Part shown: in pieces, positions 9,124 to 18,810 of the stretch | Numbering within the stretch: the first letter of the stretch is position 1 | Layout of the letters: each line of letters opens with the position of its first letter | Source: TMP-24 sp046348855 | GTDB taxonomy: Bacteria; Pseudomonadota; Alphaproteobacteria; Rhodobacterales; Rhodobacteraceae | DNA: 64,000 nt | Assembly (NCBI GenBank): GCA_046348855.1 | Contig: JAXMDK010000007.1 | Coordinates: 1-64,000 of the forward strand | Direction: 5' to 3' | Notes under the pieces: model-generated | The model's database searches: none | Seen by the model: only the letters and a program-made list of their open reading frames with translations | What the model was told of the DNA's origin: nothing | Position numbers and translations under genes: made by a program

Positions 9124-9444
9124 ATGGCCACGCTTGCCGTCACCGATGCCACTTTTGATGCCGAAGTCCGCAATTCGCCGGTCCCGGTCGTCGTCGATTT
9201 CTGGGCGGAATGGTGCGGTCCGTGCAAACAGATCGGACCCTCGCTGGAGGAACTCGCCGGTCACTATGCCGGCAAGGTCAAGATCGTGAAGGTCAACGTC
9301 GACGAAAACCCCGACCTGCCGGCCCAGTTCGGCGTGCGCGGCATTCCGGCGCTGTTCCTGTTCAAGAACGGCCAGATCGTTTCCAACAAGGTCGGCGCGG
9401 CGCCGAAGGCCGCCCTGCAGAACTGGATCGACGCCTCGATCTGA
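9124..9444 (+). CDS. trxA: thioredoxin
   Basis: A 106-residue classic cytoplasmic thioredoxin. The active site WCGPC has cysteines 31 and 34, preceded by VVVDFWAEW; the cis-proline loop is GVRGIPALFLF. It reduces protein disulfides and is recycled by thioredoxin reductase. It sits 60 bases after addA with its own GGAG ribosome site and is followed by a strong hairpin terminator, so it may be transcribed alone as well as by read-through. Confidence 0.97.
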   Translation: MATLAVTDATFDAEVRNSPVPVVVDFWAEWCGPCKQIGPSLEELAGHYAGKVKIVKVNVDENPDLPAQFGVRGIPALFLFKNGQIVSNKVGAAPKAALQNWIDASI

Positions 9445-9466
9445 CTCTCATCTGACCGGGGTTCAT

Positions 9467-9491
9467 GGGGCGGCCGCCGAGCCGCCCTTTT
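9467..9491. terminator. bidirectional rho-independent terminator
   Basis: A seven-base-pair GC stem (GGGCGGC at 9468-9474 with GCCGCCC at 9481-9487), six-base loop and TTTT at 9488-9491. It lies between convergent trxA and the cytochrome peroxidase gene and overlaps the latter's stop codon, so it can serve at least trxA. Confidence 0.75.
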
Positions 9492-10831
9492 CATTTCCGG
9501 TCGACCGTCAGACCGCTGGGCACAGACTTCGGCACGCCGAGGCGCCCGTGGATCGCGCCCGGATCGCGCAGGCTGTCCAGAAAGGCGATGATCTGCGCGG
9601 TCTGTTCGGGCGTCAGATCGACAGAAGGCTGCTTGCCCGCCGCCGCGGCGATGGCGGCGACATCGGCGGGCGATTTCAGGATCTGCAGGTCGCCTTTCCC
9701 GGCCTGCGGGAAGGCCGGCAGGATCGCGTTCGACAGGTCGTAACCGGCCATCCCGGTGGAGGGGTGGGTATGGTGCTGCAGGAACCGGGCCAGATCGCTG
9801 AAGGCGCCGGTATGACCCCAGGGGCCGGTCAGGGTGACATTGCGCAGCGACGGGGTGACAAAGGCATAGGCGTCGGCAGGGTCGTTGGTGACGCGCATCC
9901 GCCCGGTGTCGCGGGCGCTTTCGTCGAAACGGTCGGTCTTGCCGGGGCCAAACTGCGGCTCGCCCATCGCGTGGAACTTCTGGTCGGTCTGGAACTTGCC
10001 GGAATGGCAGGACGAACAGCCGGCGGGCCCATAGAACAGGTCCATCCCGGCCTCGGCATCCGGCGGCAGGGCCGACTGGCCGCGCAGATAGGCGTCGAAG
10101 GGCGAGGTGTCGCTGCGCCATTCCAGGCTGACGAAGGCGGCCAGCGCGTTGGCGATGTCGGGAAAGGCGATCTTGCGGCCCGCCGCGATATCGGGATGGA
10201 GGGCCGCAAATTGCCTTTGGTAGGCGGGGATCGCCGCGACCCGCGCCGCCAGAATGTCCCAGGCCCCGCCCGGCACGGTGATGAGTCCCGCCCGCAACGC
10301 GGCCGAGACATCGTTTTCCAGGTTGTGGCCGGCCATCTCGTCCGGCGACAGGATCGGGAAGGTCGCCTGCGCCGCGACCACCGAGTGAAATCCGGCGACA
10401 AGGGAGTCATCGAAGGGCGTGCGCATCCCCGACGGGCGCGAGGGGTCAACCTCGATCCGGCCGTCGTCGAACATGACGGTCATGCTTTTTGCGCCAAGGT
10501 TGAACAAGGCCGGCGCGTTTCGGGGAATGCGCTGTTCGGGCCTGTCCCGGTCGATGATGTGGCGCGCCGGGCCAAGTCCCACGGCACCCTCGCCCAGGCC
10601 CAGCGACAGCCCGTCTGTGGTGGCAAAGGCCGGGTTGTGGCAGCTGGAACAGGCGATGTTGCGGTTGCCGGACAGGATCGGATCGTAGAACAGAAGCTGG
10701 CCAAGCCGCGCCTCGGCCGGATCGACCGGGCGATAATCGTCATCGACAACGGCGGCGGGCAGGCCCGGCGGGTGGCCGGCGGCCGAACACAGCGCCAGGA
10801 CGGCGACAGCAAGAATGGGGCGTCTGCGCAT
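9491..10831 (-). CDS. diheme cytochrome c peroxidase (CcpA/MauG family)
   Basis: A 446-residue exported protein. It opens with a basic, hydrophobic signal sequence (MRRRPILAVAVLAL). Two heme c attachment motifs, CSSCH, lie at residues 61-65 and 272-276, the two-domain arrangement of bacterial diheme peroxidases. Such enzymes reduce hydrogen peroxide in the periplasm using electrons from small cytochromes; MauG relatives use the same fold for protein cofactor maturation. WGHTGAF in the C-terminal domain is a conserved loop. I chose the ATG at 10831 over an upstream TTG at 10858 because the signal peptide starts there. The physiological substrate is not evident. Confidence 0.9.
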   Translation of the reverse strand: MRRRPILAVAVLALCSAAGHPPGLPAAVVDDDYRPVDPAEARLGQLLFYDPILSGNRNIACSSCHNPAFATTDGLSLGLGEGAVGLGPARHIIDRDRPEQRIPRNAPALFNLGAKSMTVMFDDGRIEVDPSRPSGMRTPFDDSLVAGFHSVVAAQATFPILSPDEMAGHNLENDVSAALRAGLITVPGGAWDILAARVAAIPAYQRQFAALHPDIAAGRKIAFPDIANALAAFVSLEWRSDTSPFDAYLRGQSALPPDAEAGMDLFYGPAGCSSCHSGKFQTDQKFHAMGEPQFGPGKTDRFDESARDTGRMRVTNDPADAYAFVTPSLRNVTLTGPWGHTGAFSDLARFLQHHTHPSTGMAGYDLSNAILPAFPQAGKGDLQILKSPADVAAIAAAAGKQPSVDLTPEQTAQIIAFLDSLRDPGAIHGRLGVPKSVPSGLTVDRK

Positions 10832-10930
10832 CGGTGCCTTCCGGCCGGACCCGGCCAAAGCCTAGCCCCGGATCGCCGCTCGGCAAAGCCCGGTTTGACC
10901 GGGATAGTGGCGGGCGATTAGGGTTGCACC

Positions 10931-11794
10931 ATGAATGATCACGATGTTGCCGGCCAAGGCCGGATCTGGCCCACCCTGCGCCCGCTGGCGGCTGCCATCT
11001 GGGACGCGCTTTATGCGCGCCATGTCGGCCTGATCGCGGCGGGCGTCGCCTTCTATTCGATGTTCGCGATCTTTCCCGGCATGGCGGCGACCATCTCGAT
11101 CTGGGGCATTTTCGCCGATCCGGCGGTGGTGGAAAACTACCTCAGCGGCATCCGCGGGCTGATCCCCGATGCCGCCTACAGCCTGATTTCCACGCAGCTT
11201 CACGCGCTGGTCGCGGCGCAATCCCGGGGATGGCACTGGGCGACCATCGTGCCCTTGGTGGTGGCGATCTATTCGGTCCATTCGGCGGTTTCGGCGCTGA
11301 TGTCGGGGCTGAACGCCGTTCAGGACCAGCGCCACCACTCGGGGCTGATGCGACCGCTGAGCTCGCTGGCCATGACGCTGGCGCTGTTGGGGGTGATCCT
11401 GACGGCGCTGGGTATGGTGGTGGCGGTGCCGATTGCGCTGAGCCTGATCCAGCTTGGCCGGGCCGAGGCGCTGGTCCTGCGGTTCCTGCCGTGGACCATC
11501 CTGTTTCTGGTGGTGAAGCTGACGCTGGGCCTGTTCTACCGCTTCGCCGGCAGCGGCGAGGAGGGCCGGCACAACCTGATCAGCACCGGCAGCATCGTCG
11601 CCGCGCTCTTGTGGGCGCTCGTGTCCTTCGCCTTCTCGATCTATCTGGAAAATTTCAGCAGCTACAACCGGGTCTACGGGTCGATCGGCGCGGTGATCGC
11701 GCTGATGATGTGGCTATACTTGTCGGCCTATATCGTGCTGTTCGGCGCGATCCTGAACGCCGAGATCCTGCGCCAGCGCCGGTCCACTCAATAA
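10931..11794 (+). CDS. YihY/virulence factor BrkB family inner-membrane protein
   Basis: A 287-residue integral membrane protein with about six hydrophobic segments. The N-terminal region HVGLIAAGVAFYSMFAIFPGMAA and the C-terminal YGSIGAVIALMMWLYLSAYIVLFGAILNAE are typical of the YihY/BrkB (former RNase BN) family. The molecular function is unsettled; relatives have been linked to lipid or solute transport. It is divergent from the cytochrome peroxidase gene and its last seven bases overlap the end of tamB on the other strand. Confidence 0.9.
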   Translation: MNDHDVAGQGRIWPTLRPLAAAIWDALYARHVGLIAAGVAFYSMFAIFPGMAATISIWGIFADPAVVENYLSGIRGLIPDAAYSLISTQLHALVAAQSRGWHWATIVPLVVAIYSVHSAVSALMSGLNAVQDQRHHSGLMRPLSSLAMTLALLGVILTALGMVVAVPIALSLIQLGRAEALVLRFLPWTILFLVVKLTLGLFYRFAGSGEEGRHNLISTGSIVAALLWALVSFAFSIYLENFSSYNRVYGSIGAVIALMMWLYLSAYIVLFGAILNAEILRQRRSTQ

Positions 11795-14700
11795 TCGTGA
11801 TTGTAGAACAGGCCGACGCCGGTCTGGCCGTCGGTCCCGACCGTGCCGCGCACCGACAGGTCGGGGTTCAGGTCCAGGTCGAGTTCGACCTTGCTCTTGC
11901 CGTCGCTGGCCACCGTCCCCTCTGAATAGAGCCGGTCGCCCAGATATTTCCCGGCCTTGAGCGCGGCATTGCCGCTGTCGTCGGCGGTGATGTCCAGATC
12001 GTCCAACGCCAGATGCTGGCGGATGCGGCCGACGATGTCGCTGCTGCGGCCGCTGAGCGTGGCGATGGCGTTCGCCAGTTGCGCCAGCTGGAAGGCCGAC
12101 AGCTTGTCGAAGCCGTTGCCGAAGATCAGCTCCGACAGGACTTCCTCTTCCGGCTTGCCGGATGTCGAGGAAAAATGCACCTCGGGCGCGTTGGCCGGCC
12201 CGTCGAGCAGGATCGAGGTGGTGGAGCCGAAGGCATCGGCCGAGGCGGAGAAGCTGAGATCGGGGATGAACGAACCCTGAAGCTGCACGGTGCCTTCGTT
12301 CAGCTTGAACCGCTTGCCCAGCAGGTTCATCCGGCCACGGACCAGGGTGAACCGGCCTTCGGGCTGCATGTCGGCAGTGGTGCCGCGCAGCCGCATCTGG
12401 CCGGCCATTTCGGCATCGAGCCCGCGACCGCGGACGAAGATGCGGCCGGGGGCGGCAATGGCAAGGTCCAGCCCATAGATCGCGCCCGGCCCGGCCCTTG
12501 GCGCCTCGCCGGTGACGCCGGCGCGGCGGCGGGTGTCGGCCGAGGACCGGCTTTCGCCGATGTGGCGGACCGGCGGGATCGGATGGTCCTGGAACCCGGC
12601 GGCGGCGATGGTGATTTCAGTCTTGTCCAGCGTCACCGCGCCCCCGACCATCGCGCCGCCGAGGATCGGGCCGTTCAGCGTCAGGTTGCCGCTCAGCCTT
12701 GTGTCGAACAGATCGGGGTAGATGACGCGGGCGCCGTTCAGGCCAACGGTCAGCGCGCTGTCGTAGGGGCTTTCCAGCCGGACCGTGCCGGTCAGGTTGA
12801 TCTGCCCGCCGCCCTGGATCGTGCCGTTGCCCGCCAGGCTCACCCGGCCCGACCCGAGCGTGGCGGTGAGCGCCGGAAAGGCCACCGACAGCCGTTCTGA
12901 CGGCGAGGCAACGCGGAGCTTTGCCGCAGAGACGCGCCCGGACAGCGAACTGGTCGCCAGCGGCCCGTTCAGCGCCAGGTCGAAGCTGACGGTGCCGTCG
13001 GCGCTGCGCGGGGCGATCAGCCGGTTCAGTACGCCGGCCTGGATCCGTCCGGCGGCGGTCAGGTCGGCGCGCGTGCCATCGGCGGCGATCTCGCCGGCGA
13101 CCCGCGCCGCCATCTTGCCCGGACCTTCGGCGGCCAGCGCCAACCGATAAGCGTCCGCCGTCTGGGCGATGTCGCCGGAAAGGGTCGCCGGGCCGGAAAA
13201 GCCCGGCACAAGCGGAGCGATGTCCGCCAGCCTGGCCTTGGCCCGCCAGGTGCCGGTCGCGCCGGGGTCGGACAGGGACAGGTCCAGTTGTGGGTTGGTC
13301 AGCCGCGCCTCGGTCAGCGCGAACACCGGCCCCTTGCGCTGTGCGGTCAAGCGAATGTCGCTTTGCCCGGCCAGCAGCTTGTCCGCCGGATCGAAGCCGG
13401 ACTTCAGGCCATTAGCAACCAGCGTCGCGGCAAGCTCGGCCTCTTGCGAGGTGGCGTTGCCATGCGCCTGGGCGCGATAGCCCGGCCCGGTCACGGTGAG
13501 GTTCCGCAGGGTCAGGCCCGAACCGTCGCGCACGACGGAGGCGCCGAGCGTCGCCTGCCCGGTCAGAAGCCGGTCGACCGGCCCGATCCCGGTGTGGATC
13601 GACCGGCCGGTGGCGCTGGCCTCGACATCGAAGCTGCGCGACAGAAGAAAGACCTTGCCCCGAAGCCCTATGTCGGCCGCGCCCGACAGCGCCGTGCCGG
13701 CCAGCGGCGAAAACCGCGACAGGTCGGGGGCGGCAACCGCCAGATCGCCGTCGGCCAGCAGGTCCAGCCCCTGCCAGGACAGGGCCAGATTGCCCGAAAG
13801 GCCCAGATCGCCGGCCGTTGCGTTCAGGTTGTTCAGGACCAGCGGTTCGCCCGCCGTCCAGGAAAACACCGTCCGGCCGTTCAGGTGCGGGCCAAGCGCC
13901 GCAGCCATGCCCGGATCGGCCAGGCCGATGTCGGCGGCATCGAAGCCGAGCGTGCCGTCGATACGCGCCGCGCCGCCGCTGCGCAGAACCTGGCCGTTGC
14001 CATCGAGCGACAGCGACCCGAGCGTGAGGTCGGCGCGGCGATAACCGGCCAGGTCGCCGGTCAGCGACCATTGGTCGCCCTGTTCGGCATTGTAGCGCAG
14101 GAACACCGTTCCATTGCGCACATAGGCCGGGTCGCCGGCAAGCGGCAGGCGCATTTCGCTCTGGTCCGGCAGGCCGAGGCGCACGGTCAGCGCCGCCGCC
14201 AGCGGCAGGTTTTCCGCCGACAGCCCCAGCCGGCCGCTGATGTCGAGACCCGGTGATGACAGGACCAGCCGGGTCAGGTCGGTGCGCCCGTCCGGGTGGC
14301 GCGCACCTTCGGCCTGAAGCGAGACCTGTTGGCCGAAGAACGCCCGGTATTCGGGTTGCAGCAGCGGTGACACGTCGCCGGCAAGATCGGCCGAAAAGGT
14401 CTGTCCCGTGGCCGCCGGGCCGTCGCCGCCCGCCAGGTGAAGCTTGCCGGAAAGCCGGCTTTGGCCATCGGTCGACAGCGCCATTTCTGCGGAAAAGTCC
14501 GACAGCGGTCCATCGCCATGCAGGGCAAGCTGCAGCTGCGGCGCGCCCGGCAGACCCATCAGGTTGGCGGCGATGCCATCCGGTCCTTCCTTCAGCAACA
14601 GGTCGATCGTTGCCGTGCGGGTGGCATTGGCGAAGGCGGATTTCAGCGACAATTCGCCCGACTTGCCGTCGATGCGGCTGACGGTCAGGTCGGCAGTGCC

Positions 14701-15195
14701 CTGACCGCTGGCCAGTTCGACCGCGCCATTCACCGTGACCTCTACCGGCTCGCCCAGGATCGGTGCGCCGAGTTTCAGATGGGCGGTCGACAGCTTGCCG
14801 ATCCGCACCGAAACCGGCAGCTCCGGCAGGGCGAAGGGCGTGGCCTCGACCTTGGTCGCCTGAGTTTGCGGCCGGCGTGTCAGGTCGATGCTGTCGGCAG
14901 CCAGTTCGTCGATCTCGACCCGCCCGGTCAAGAGCGCGGTGCGGCTCCACGTCAGCGCGCCGCCGGTGATGGTCAGCCAGACCCCGGAATCGTCGGCGAT
15001 AGTCAGGCGCGTAAAGGTCGCGCGCGACGACAGGGCGCCCTGAAAGCCCTCGATGGTGACCTTCCGACCAAGATCCGAGAGTGAATCTTCGAGAAACCCG
15101 GTCAGGAAATCGCGGTCATCGGCGGTTTGCGCATCCTGGGCGGCCAACCCCAGCGGCCACAGGCACAACAGCAGAAGAAACAGGAACCTGCGCAT
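11788..15195 (-). CDS. tamB: translocation and assembly module protein TamB
   Basis: A 1135-residue protein beginning with a signal-anchor (MRRFLFLLLLCLWPLGLAAQ) followed by a long, repetitive beta-rich region rich in DLTLS/GNLALSW-like strands. It ends in the conserved DUF490/TamB domain (FVRGRGLDAEM, EGRFTLVRGRMNLLG, LSELIFG, and a C-terminus GVGLFYNHDY). TamB spans the periplasm from the inner membrane and works with TamA in inserting outer-membrane proteins; AsmA-like relatives also move phospholipid. The start overlaps the tamA stop (TGATG on the minus strand), so the two are co-translated. The last seven bases overlap the convergent BrkB gene. Confidence 0.93.
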   Translation of the reverse strand: MRRFLFLLLLCLWPLGLAAQDAQTADDRDFLTGFLEDSLSDLGRKVTIEGFQGALSSRATFTRLTIADDSGVWLTITGGALTWSRTALLTGRVEIDELAADSIDLTRRPQTQATKVEATPFALPELPVSVRIGKLSTAHLKLGAPILGEPVEVTVNGAVELASGQGTADLTVSRIDGKSGELSLKSAFANATRTATIDLLLKEGPDGIAANLMGLPGAPQLQLALHGDGPLSDFSAEMALSTDGQSRLSGKLHLAGGDGPAATGQTFSADLAGDVSPLLQPEYRAFFGQQVSLQAEGARHPDGRTDLTRLVLSSPGLDISGRLGLSAENLPLAAALTVRLGLPDQSEMRLPLAGDPAYVRNGTVFLRYNAEQGDQWSLTGDLAGYRRADLTLGSLSLDGNGQVLRSGGAARIDGTLGFDAADIGLADPGMAAALGPHLNGRTVFSWTAGEPLVLNNLNATAGDLGLSGNLALSWQGLDLLADGDLAVAAPDLSRFSPLAGTALSGAADIGLRGKVFLLSRSFDVEASATGRSIHTGIGPVDRLLTGQATLGASVVRDGSGLTLRNLTVTGPGYRAQAHGNATSQEAELAATLVANGLKSGFDPADKLLAGQSDIRLTAQRKGPVFALTEARLTNPQLDLSLSDPGATGTWRAKARLADIAPLVPGFSGPATLSGDIAQTADAYRLALAAEGPGKMAARVAGEIAADGTRADLTAAGRIQAGVLNRLIAPRSADGTVSFDLALNGPLATSSLSGRVSAAKLRVASPSERLSVAFPALTATLGSGRVSLAGNGTIQGGGQINLTGTVRLESPYDSALTVGLNGARVIYPDLFDTRLSGNLTLNGPILGGAMVGGAVTLDKTEITIAAAGFQDHPIPPVRHIGESRSSADTRRRAGVTGEAPRAGPGAIYGLDLAIAAPGRIFVRGRGLDAEMAGQMRLRGTTADMQPEGRFTLVRGRMNLLGKRFKLNEGTVQLQGSFIPDLSFSASADAFGSTTSILLDGPANAPEVHFSSTSGKPEEEVLSELIFGNGFDKLSAFQLAQLANAIATLSGRSSDIVGRIRQHLALDDLDITADDSGNAALKAGKYLGDRLYSEGTVASDGKSKVELDLDLNPDLSVRGTVGTDGQTGVGLFYNHDY

Positions 15196-17021
15196 CAGAA
15201 GGCCTGCCCGATGCCGACATACACCTGCAGGCCCCGGCCGGTGCCGCCGCCGACCGGCACGGCCAGGTCCAGCCGCACCGGGCCGAAGCCGGTATCGTAC
15301 CGCACGCCGACGCCGGCCCCGGCTTGCCAGGCGCCGCCGCCGCCGAACCAGCTTCCGGCGCTGACATAGCCCGCATCGTAGAAGGCCGCGGCGCCGAGCC
15401 TTTCGTTCACCGTCGCCCGGACCTCGCCCGACAGGCCGATGAAGCTGCGCCCGCCAGTCTGCACGACCTGGCCGGACCCGACCGGGGTCGCCACGCCCAG
15501 CGACTGGAACGGATGGCCGCGCACCGTGCCGCCGCCGCCGGAAAAGAACAGGAAGTCCGGGGCGGTGTTCAGCAGGTTGGCGGTCGTGACCGTGCCAAGC
15601 TGCAACCGCCCGGCCAGCACGACGCGATTCTCGGCGCCGATCGGCCGGTAGATGCGGGCATCGGCCTTGAACTGGGTGCCGGATTCGGTGGTGCCGAAGC
15701 CGCGGAAGGGCGTCGCACCCAGAACCAGATAGCTGCCGCTGACCGGGGCCAGCGGGTCGCTGCGCCGGTCCCACTTGAGGCTGATCGGCAGGGACAAGAG
15801 CCGGTAGCTGGCATGGAACCCCTGGTCGTCGAACGACTGGTCAAGGTAGGTCAGACCCAGGTCGGCGGTCAGCGTCGGCGAGATCACCCGTTCGGCGCCG
15901 ATGCCGAAGCTGAGGCTGCGGGTGGTGGCGGTGCCGACCTTCTGCCGTTCGGCGCCGGCGGTGACAAAGGCCGAACTGTCGGTGAAGGGCGTCGCAGGGC
16001 GTTCCAGCCGCACGCCCAGCTTGTAGTCCGGCAGGTTGGTCTTGGCCCCAATTCCCTTGGCCAGCAGGTCGAAGCGCAAGCGTTCGGCCCCGCCGAACAG
16101 GTTGCGGTGCAGCCAGAAGGCCGACAGGCTCGCTCCGTCCAGGCTGGAATATTCCGCCCCGAACCCCAGACGGCGCGGCGCTTCTTCCTCGAGCGCAAGA
16201 GTGATGTCGAGCCGGCCGTCTGCGCCGGGCTGCGGCGCCTCGCGGATGACCACCGACCGGAACACCCCGGCGCGGCGTAAACGGGTGGCCATCTTGGCCA
16301 GCACGTCGGGGTCGAACAGATCGCCCTCGGGGTAGCCGGCGATCTTGCGGATCGGCGTCGGGCGCATCCGTTCGGCGCCGGTGACATGCAGCGTGCCGAA
16401 ATGCAGCTGCGGCCCGGCCCGCAGGTGGACCTCGGCATCCAGAAGCTGGGTCCGGTGGTCGGCCGTGATGGTCTGGCCGTCCACCGTGGCCTTGGCATAG
16501 CCCAGTTGCCGCCAACCCTCGACGCCAGCCTGCGCGGCATCGGAAATGGCGGTCGACAGGGCCGGCTGGCCGTCGCGATAGGCGGGGGGCAGTCTGGTTC
16601 CGGGCGCGTAGGGCTTCATCCGCGCCTTGCCGAAGCGGAAGCGCGGGCCGGGATCGACGGAAATGCGGACGCTGCCGACCCGGTCGGGCGCGTCGACGGC
16701 GGCGAAGTCCGCCGCCTCGCGACCGTCGAGCAGGATATGGATGCTGCCGCCGTAATAGCCCTCGGCATAAAGAACCGACAGGAACCGGGCATAGTCGGCG
16801 CGGGCGGCGACGAACAGGTCCTGGGCCGAAGTCTGCCCTTCTCGGTTGGCCTGCAACAAAAGCGAGGCCCCTGCCAGTTCACGCTGCAACTGTCGGCTGG
16901 CCTGCGGCGCGGACAGCGTCACATCGGCGCCGACGCCCGTCGGCAACAGCAACGACAGCGCCGCCGCCGCGACGGCCGGCCATCCGCTGTGCCCTCGGCG
17001 TCCTGCCGGCTGTCTGCTCAT
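15195..17021 (-). CDS. tamA: translocation and assembly module protein TamA (Omp85 family)
   Basis: A 608-residue outer-membrane protein. A signal sequence (residues about 10-35, AVAAAALSLLLPTGVGA) is followed by POTRA repeats (RIS VDPGPRFRFGKA, VHLRAGPQLHFGTL) and then a C-terminal Omp85 barrel, recognisable by the GGGTVRGHPFQSLG motif and a final VGIGQAF ending in phenylalanine. It assembles a subset of outer-membrane proteins with TamB, encoded immediately downstream with a one-base overlap. I used the ATG at 17021, which has a G-rich ribosome site; an upstream ATG at 17078 would add 19 residues. Confidence 0.93.
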   Translation of the reverse strand: MSRQPAGRRGHSGWPAVAAAALSLLLPTGVGADVTLSAPQASRQLQRELAGASLLLQANREGQTSAQDLFVAARADYARFLSVLYAEGYYGGSIHILLDGREAADFAAVDAPDRVGSVRISVDPGPRFRFGKARMKPYAPGTRLPPAYRDGQPALSTAISDAAQAGVEGWRQLGYAKATVDGQTITADHRTQLLDAEVHLRAGPQLHFGTLHVTGAERMRPTPIRKIAGYPEGDLFDPDVLAKMATRLRRAGVFRSVVIREAPQPGADGRLDITLALEEEAPRRLGFGAEYSSLDGASLSAFWLHRNLFGGAERLRFDLLAKGIGAKTNLPDYKLGVRLERPATPFTDSSAFVTAGAERQKVGTATTRSLSFGIGAERVISPTLTADLGLTYLDQSFDDQGFHASYRLLSLPISLKWDRRSDPLAPVSGSYLVLGATPFRGFGTTESGTQFKADARIYRPIGAENRVVLAGRLQLGTVTTANLLNTAPDFLFFSGGGGTVRGHPFQSLGVATPVGSGQVVQTGGRSFIGLSGEVRATVNERLGAAAFYDAGYVSAGSWFGGGGAWQAGAGVGVRYDTGFGPVRLDLAVPVGGGTGRGLQVYVGIGQAF

Positions 17022-17132
17022 ATGCCCCCGTCCGGTGATCTTGCGCGGATGGCGATTCCTTGCAGCATTTTCGCGCAATTGCCAGCAGCAGGGACAAAAA
17101 GAGGCGCCGATGCCGCGCCCGCCGCGCGGATT

Positions 17133-17654
17133 TCAGCCCGCGACCAGCCCGCGATGGTCGCGCAGGTAGATGTGCAGCCAGGGCGTGAAGCGGCCGGGAT
17201 CGGCGGCGATTTCGCTTTCAAGCGCGGCAAGCGACAGCCAGCGGGTGTCCATGACCTCGGCCGGGTCGGGCACGAGCGACGGCCACTCCTCTGTGCAGGC
17301 CAGGAACACGTCGACCAGTTCATGTTCGGTCATGCCGTTGCCGACCTCGGCGCGGTATTCGACCTGTCCGGCGAACTCGACGGCGGGCAGGTCGAGCCCC
17401 AACTCCTCGCGCAGCCGCCGGATGGCGCAGGCTGCGGGCGGTTCGTCCCAGCGGGGGTGGGTGCAACAGCTGTTCGCCCAGAGACCCGGCGTGTGGTATT
17501 TGCCCAAGGCCCGGCGCTGGATCAGGATCTGGCCGCGACACAGCACGAACACCGACACCGCCGGATGGCGGTCGCCGCGCCGGTGGACGGCCAGCTTGTC
17601 GGCGGGCTGGAGCTGCCCCCCGATCCAGGCCGGTATCAGGTCGGTCGCCGGCAT
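17133..17654 (-). CDS. idi: isopentenyl-diphosphate delta-isomerase, type I
   Basis: A 173-residue Nudix-fold enzyme. LWANSCCTHPRW contains the catalytic cysteine and a metal-binding histidine; CAIRRLREELGLDL is the Nudix-like box and MTEHELVDVFLA holds the second acidic/His cluster. It interconverts IPP and DMAPP, supplying prenyl units for carotenoids, quinones and, in phototrophic relatives, bacteriochlorophyll tails. Length fits bacterial type I enzymes. It is ten bases from secB on the same strand, so it is likely in the fxsA-independent secB transcript. The gene is dispensable when the MEP pathway supplies both isomers, so its presence here may reflect high isoprenoid demand. Confidence 0.93.
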   Translation of the reverse strand: MPATDLIPAWIGGQLQPADKLAVHRRGDRHPAVSVFVLCRGQILIQRRALGKYHTPGLWANSCCTHPRWDEPPAACAIRRLREELGLDLPAVEFAGQVEYRAEVGNGMTEHELVDVFLACTEEWPSLVPDPAEVMDTRWLSLAALESEIAADPGRFTPWLHIYLRDHRGLVAG

Positions 17655-17663
17655 CGGCGCCGT

Positions 17664-18161
17664 TCAGGACACCGTCTGCGGCGCAGCCGCCGTCGCGGCA
17701 GCGCGGCGCTGGGCCTCTTGCCGGTACAGCGCGAGGAAGTCGATCGTGTCGAGGTTCAGCGGCGGGAAGCCGCCGTCGCGGGTCACGTCGGAAATGATCC
17801 GGCGCAGGAAGGGGAACAGCATCCGCGGGCATTCGATCATCAGGAACGGATGCAGCTGTTCGTCGGGCACGCCTTCGACATGGAAGATCCCGCCATAGTC
17901 GACCTCGAGCACGAAGAGCGCCGAATTGTCGACCTTGTTCAGCGAGGTCGCCTTGACCTTGGTGAAGACCTCATACTGGTGCGGCACCTGGCGCGCGCGA
18001 CCGTCCAGGCTGACCTGGATCTGGATGTCAGGCTGCACTTCGCCGGCGGACACGCCCTTTTGCGCGACGATATTCTCGAACGAGAGATCGCGGACGAACT
18101 GGGCAAGCACCTGCATCTTCAGTTGCGATGCGGCCTCGGCCCCATTGGCGGTGTCGGACAT
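17664..18161 (-). CDS. secB: protein-export chaperone SecB
   Basis: A 165-residue cytosolic chaperone with family marks: FVRDLSFENI near the N-terminus, VSLDGRAR, EVDYGGIFHVEGV and the SecA-contact region LMIECPRMLFPFLRRIISDVTRDGGFPPLNLDTIDF. SecB tetramers hold precursor proteins unfolded and pass them to SecA. In alphaproteobacteria secB normally lies close to dnaQ near the origin; here it is 16 kb away. An alanine-rich, disordered tail is typical of the group. Confidence 0.96.
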   Translation of the reverse strand: MSDTANGAEAASQLKMQVLAQFVRDLSFENIVAQKGVSAGEVQPDIQIQVSLDGRARQVPHQYEVFTKVKATSLNKVDNSALFVLEVDYGGIFHVEGVPDEQLHPFLMIECPRMLFPFLRRIISDVTRDGGFPPLNLDTIDFLALYRQEAQRRAAATAAAPQTVS

Positions 18162-18216
18162 GGAAGGCTCCGTTGGTTTCGGGTTTCGTCCCGTCTATCA
18201 GGTCGCCGGTCCCGCC

Positions 18217-18699
18217 TCAATGCCGCGTCCATCCCGAGGGCGGCCCGTCGCGGCCCTGACGGGGTGGCTTCGCATCGAGGTCGGTGAAGGTGCCGTCGAT
18301 GGCGTCGTCGCCGGGCCGCCGGGGGGTCGCGCCGGGCCAGACCGAGACGACATCGCCGAAATGACCCGCCATCGCGCGAATCGCCAGGGCACGCACCGGC
18401 CGGATCAGCAGCAGCAGGCCCAGCGCATCGGTGAAGAAGCCCGGCACCATCAGCAGCAGCCCGGCAAAGAAGATCATCACCCCGTGCAGCAGCGCCTGCG
18501 ACGGGTTCGTTCCGTTCCGCAAAGCCAGCTGCAGTTCGGCAAAGGCGGAAAGCCCCTGGGTGCGCACCAGCCACGACCCCAGGATCGCCAGCGCGACGAT
18601 CAGCGCCAGCGTCGGCCACAGGCCCAGAAGCCCGCCGATCTTGATGAACAGCGCGATCTCGATCAGCGGAACGACAAGGAACAGCCCCAGAATCCACAT
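18217..18699 (-). CDS. fxsA: FxsA family membrane protein
   Basis: A 160-residue protein. The first 90 residues form the FxsA domain with about three or four hydrophobic segments: MWILGLFLVVPLIEIALFIKIGG..., then ALIVALAILGSWLVRTQG, and MIFFAGLLLMVPGFFTDALGLLLLI. FxsA was named for suppression of F-plasmid exclusion of phage T7; its normal role is unclear. The tail after residue 110 is polar and rich in P, G and D. The ATG at 18699 fits the family N-terminus. It is divergent from the Tim44-like gene across 111 bases. Confidence 0.88.
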   Translation of the reverse strand: MWILGLFLVVPLIEIALFIKIGGLLGLWPTLALIVALAILGSWLVRTQGLSAFAELQLALRNGTNPSQALLHGVMIFFAGLLLMVPGFFTDALGLLLLIRPVRALAIRAMAGHFGDVVSVWPGATPRRPGDDAIDGTFTDLDAKPPRQGRDGPPSGWTRH

Positions 18700-18810
18700 G
18701 CGGCACCATTCAGTTTCCGGGGCGACATGGACTTGGCCCCACCCGTACCCTACATAGGTGGACGATACTGAACTTGCCAACCGGCCGACGAACTGAACAG
18801 GACCAGTGCG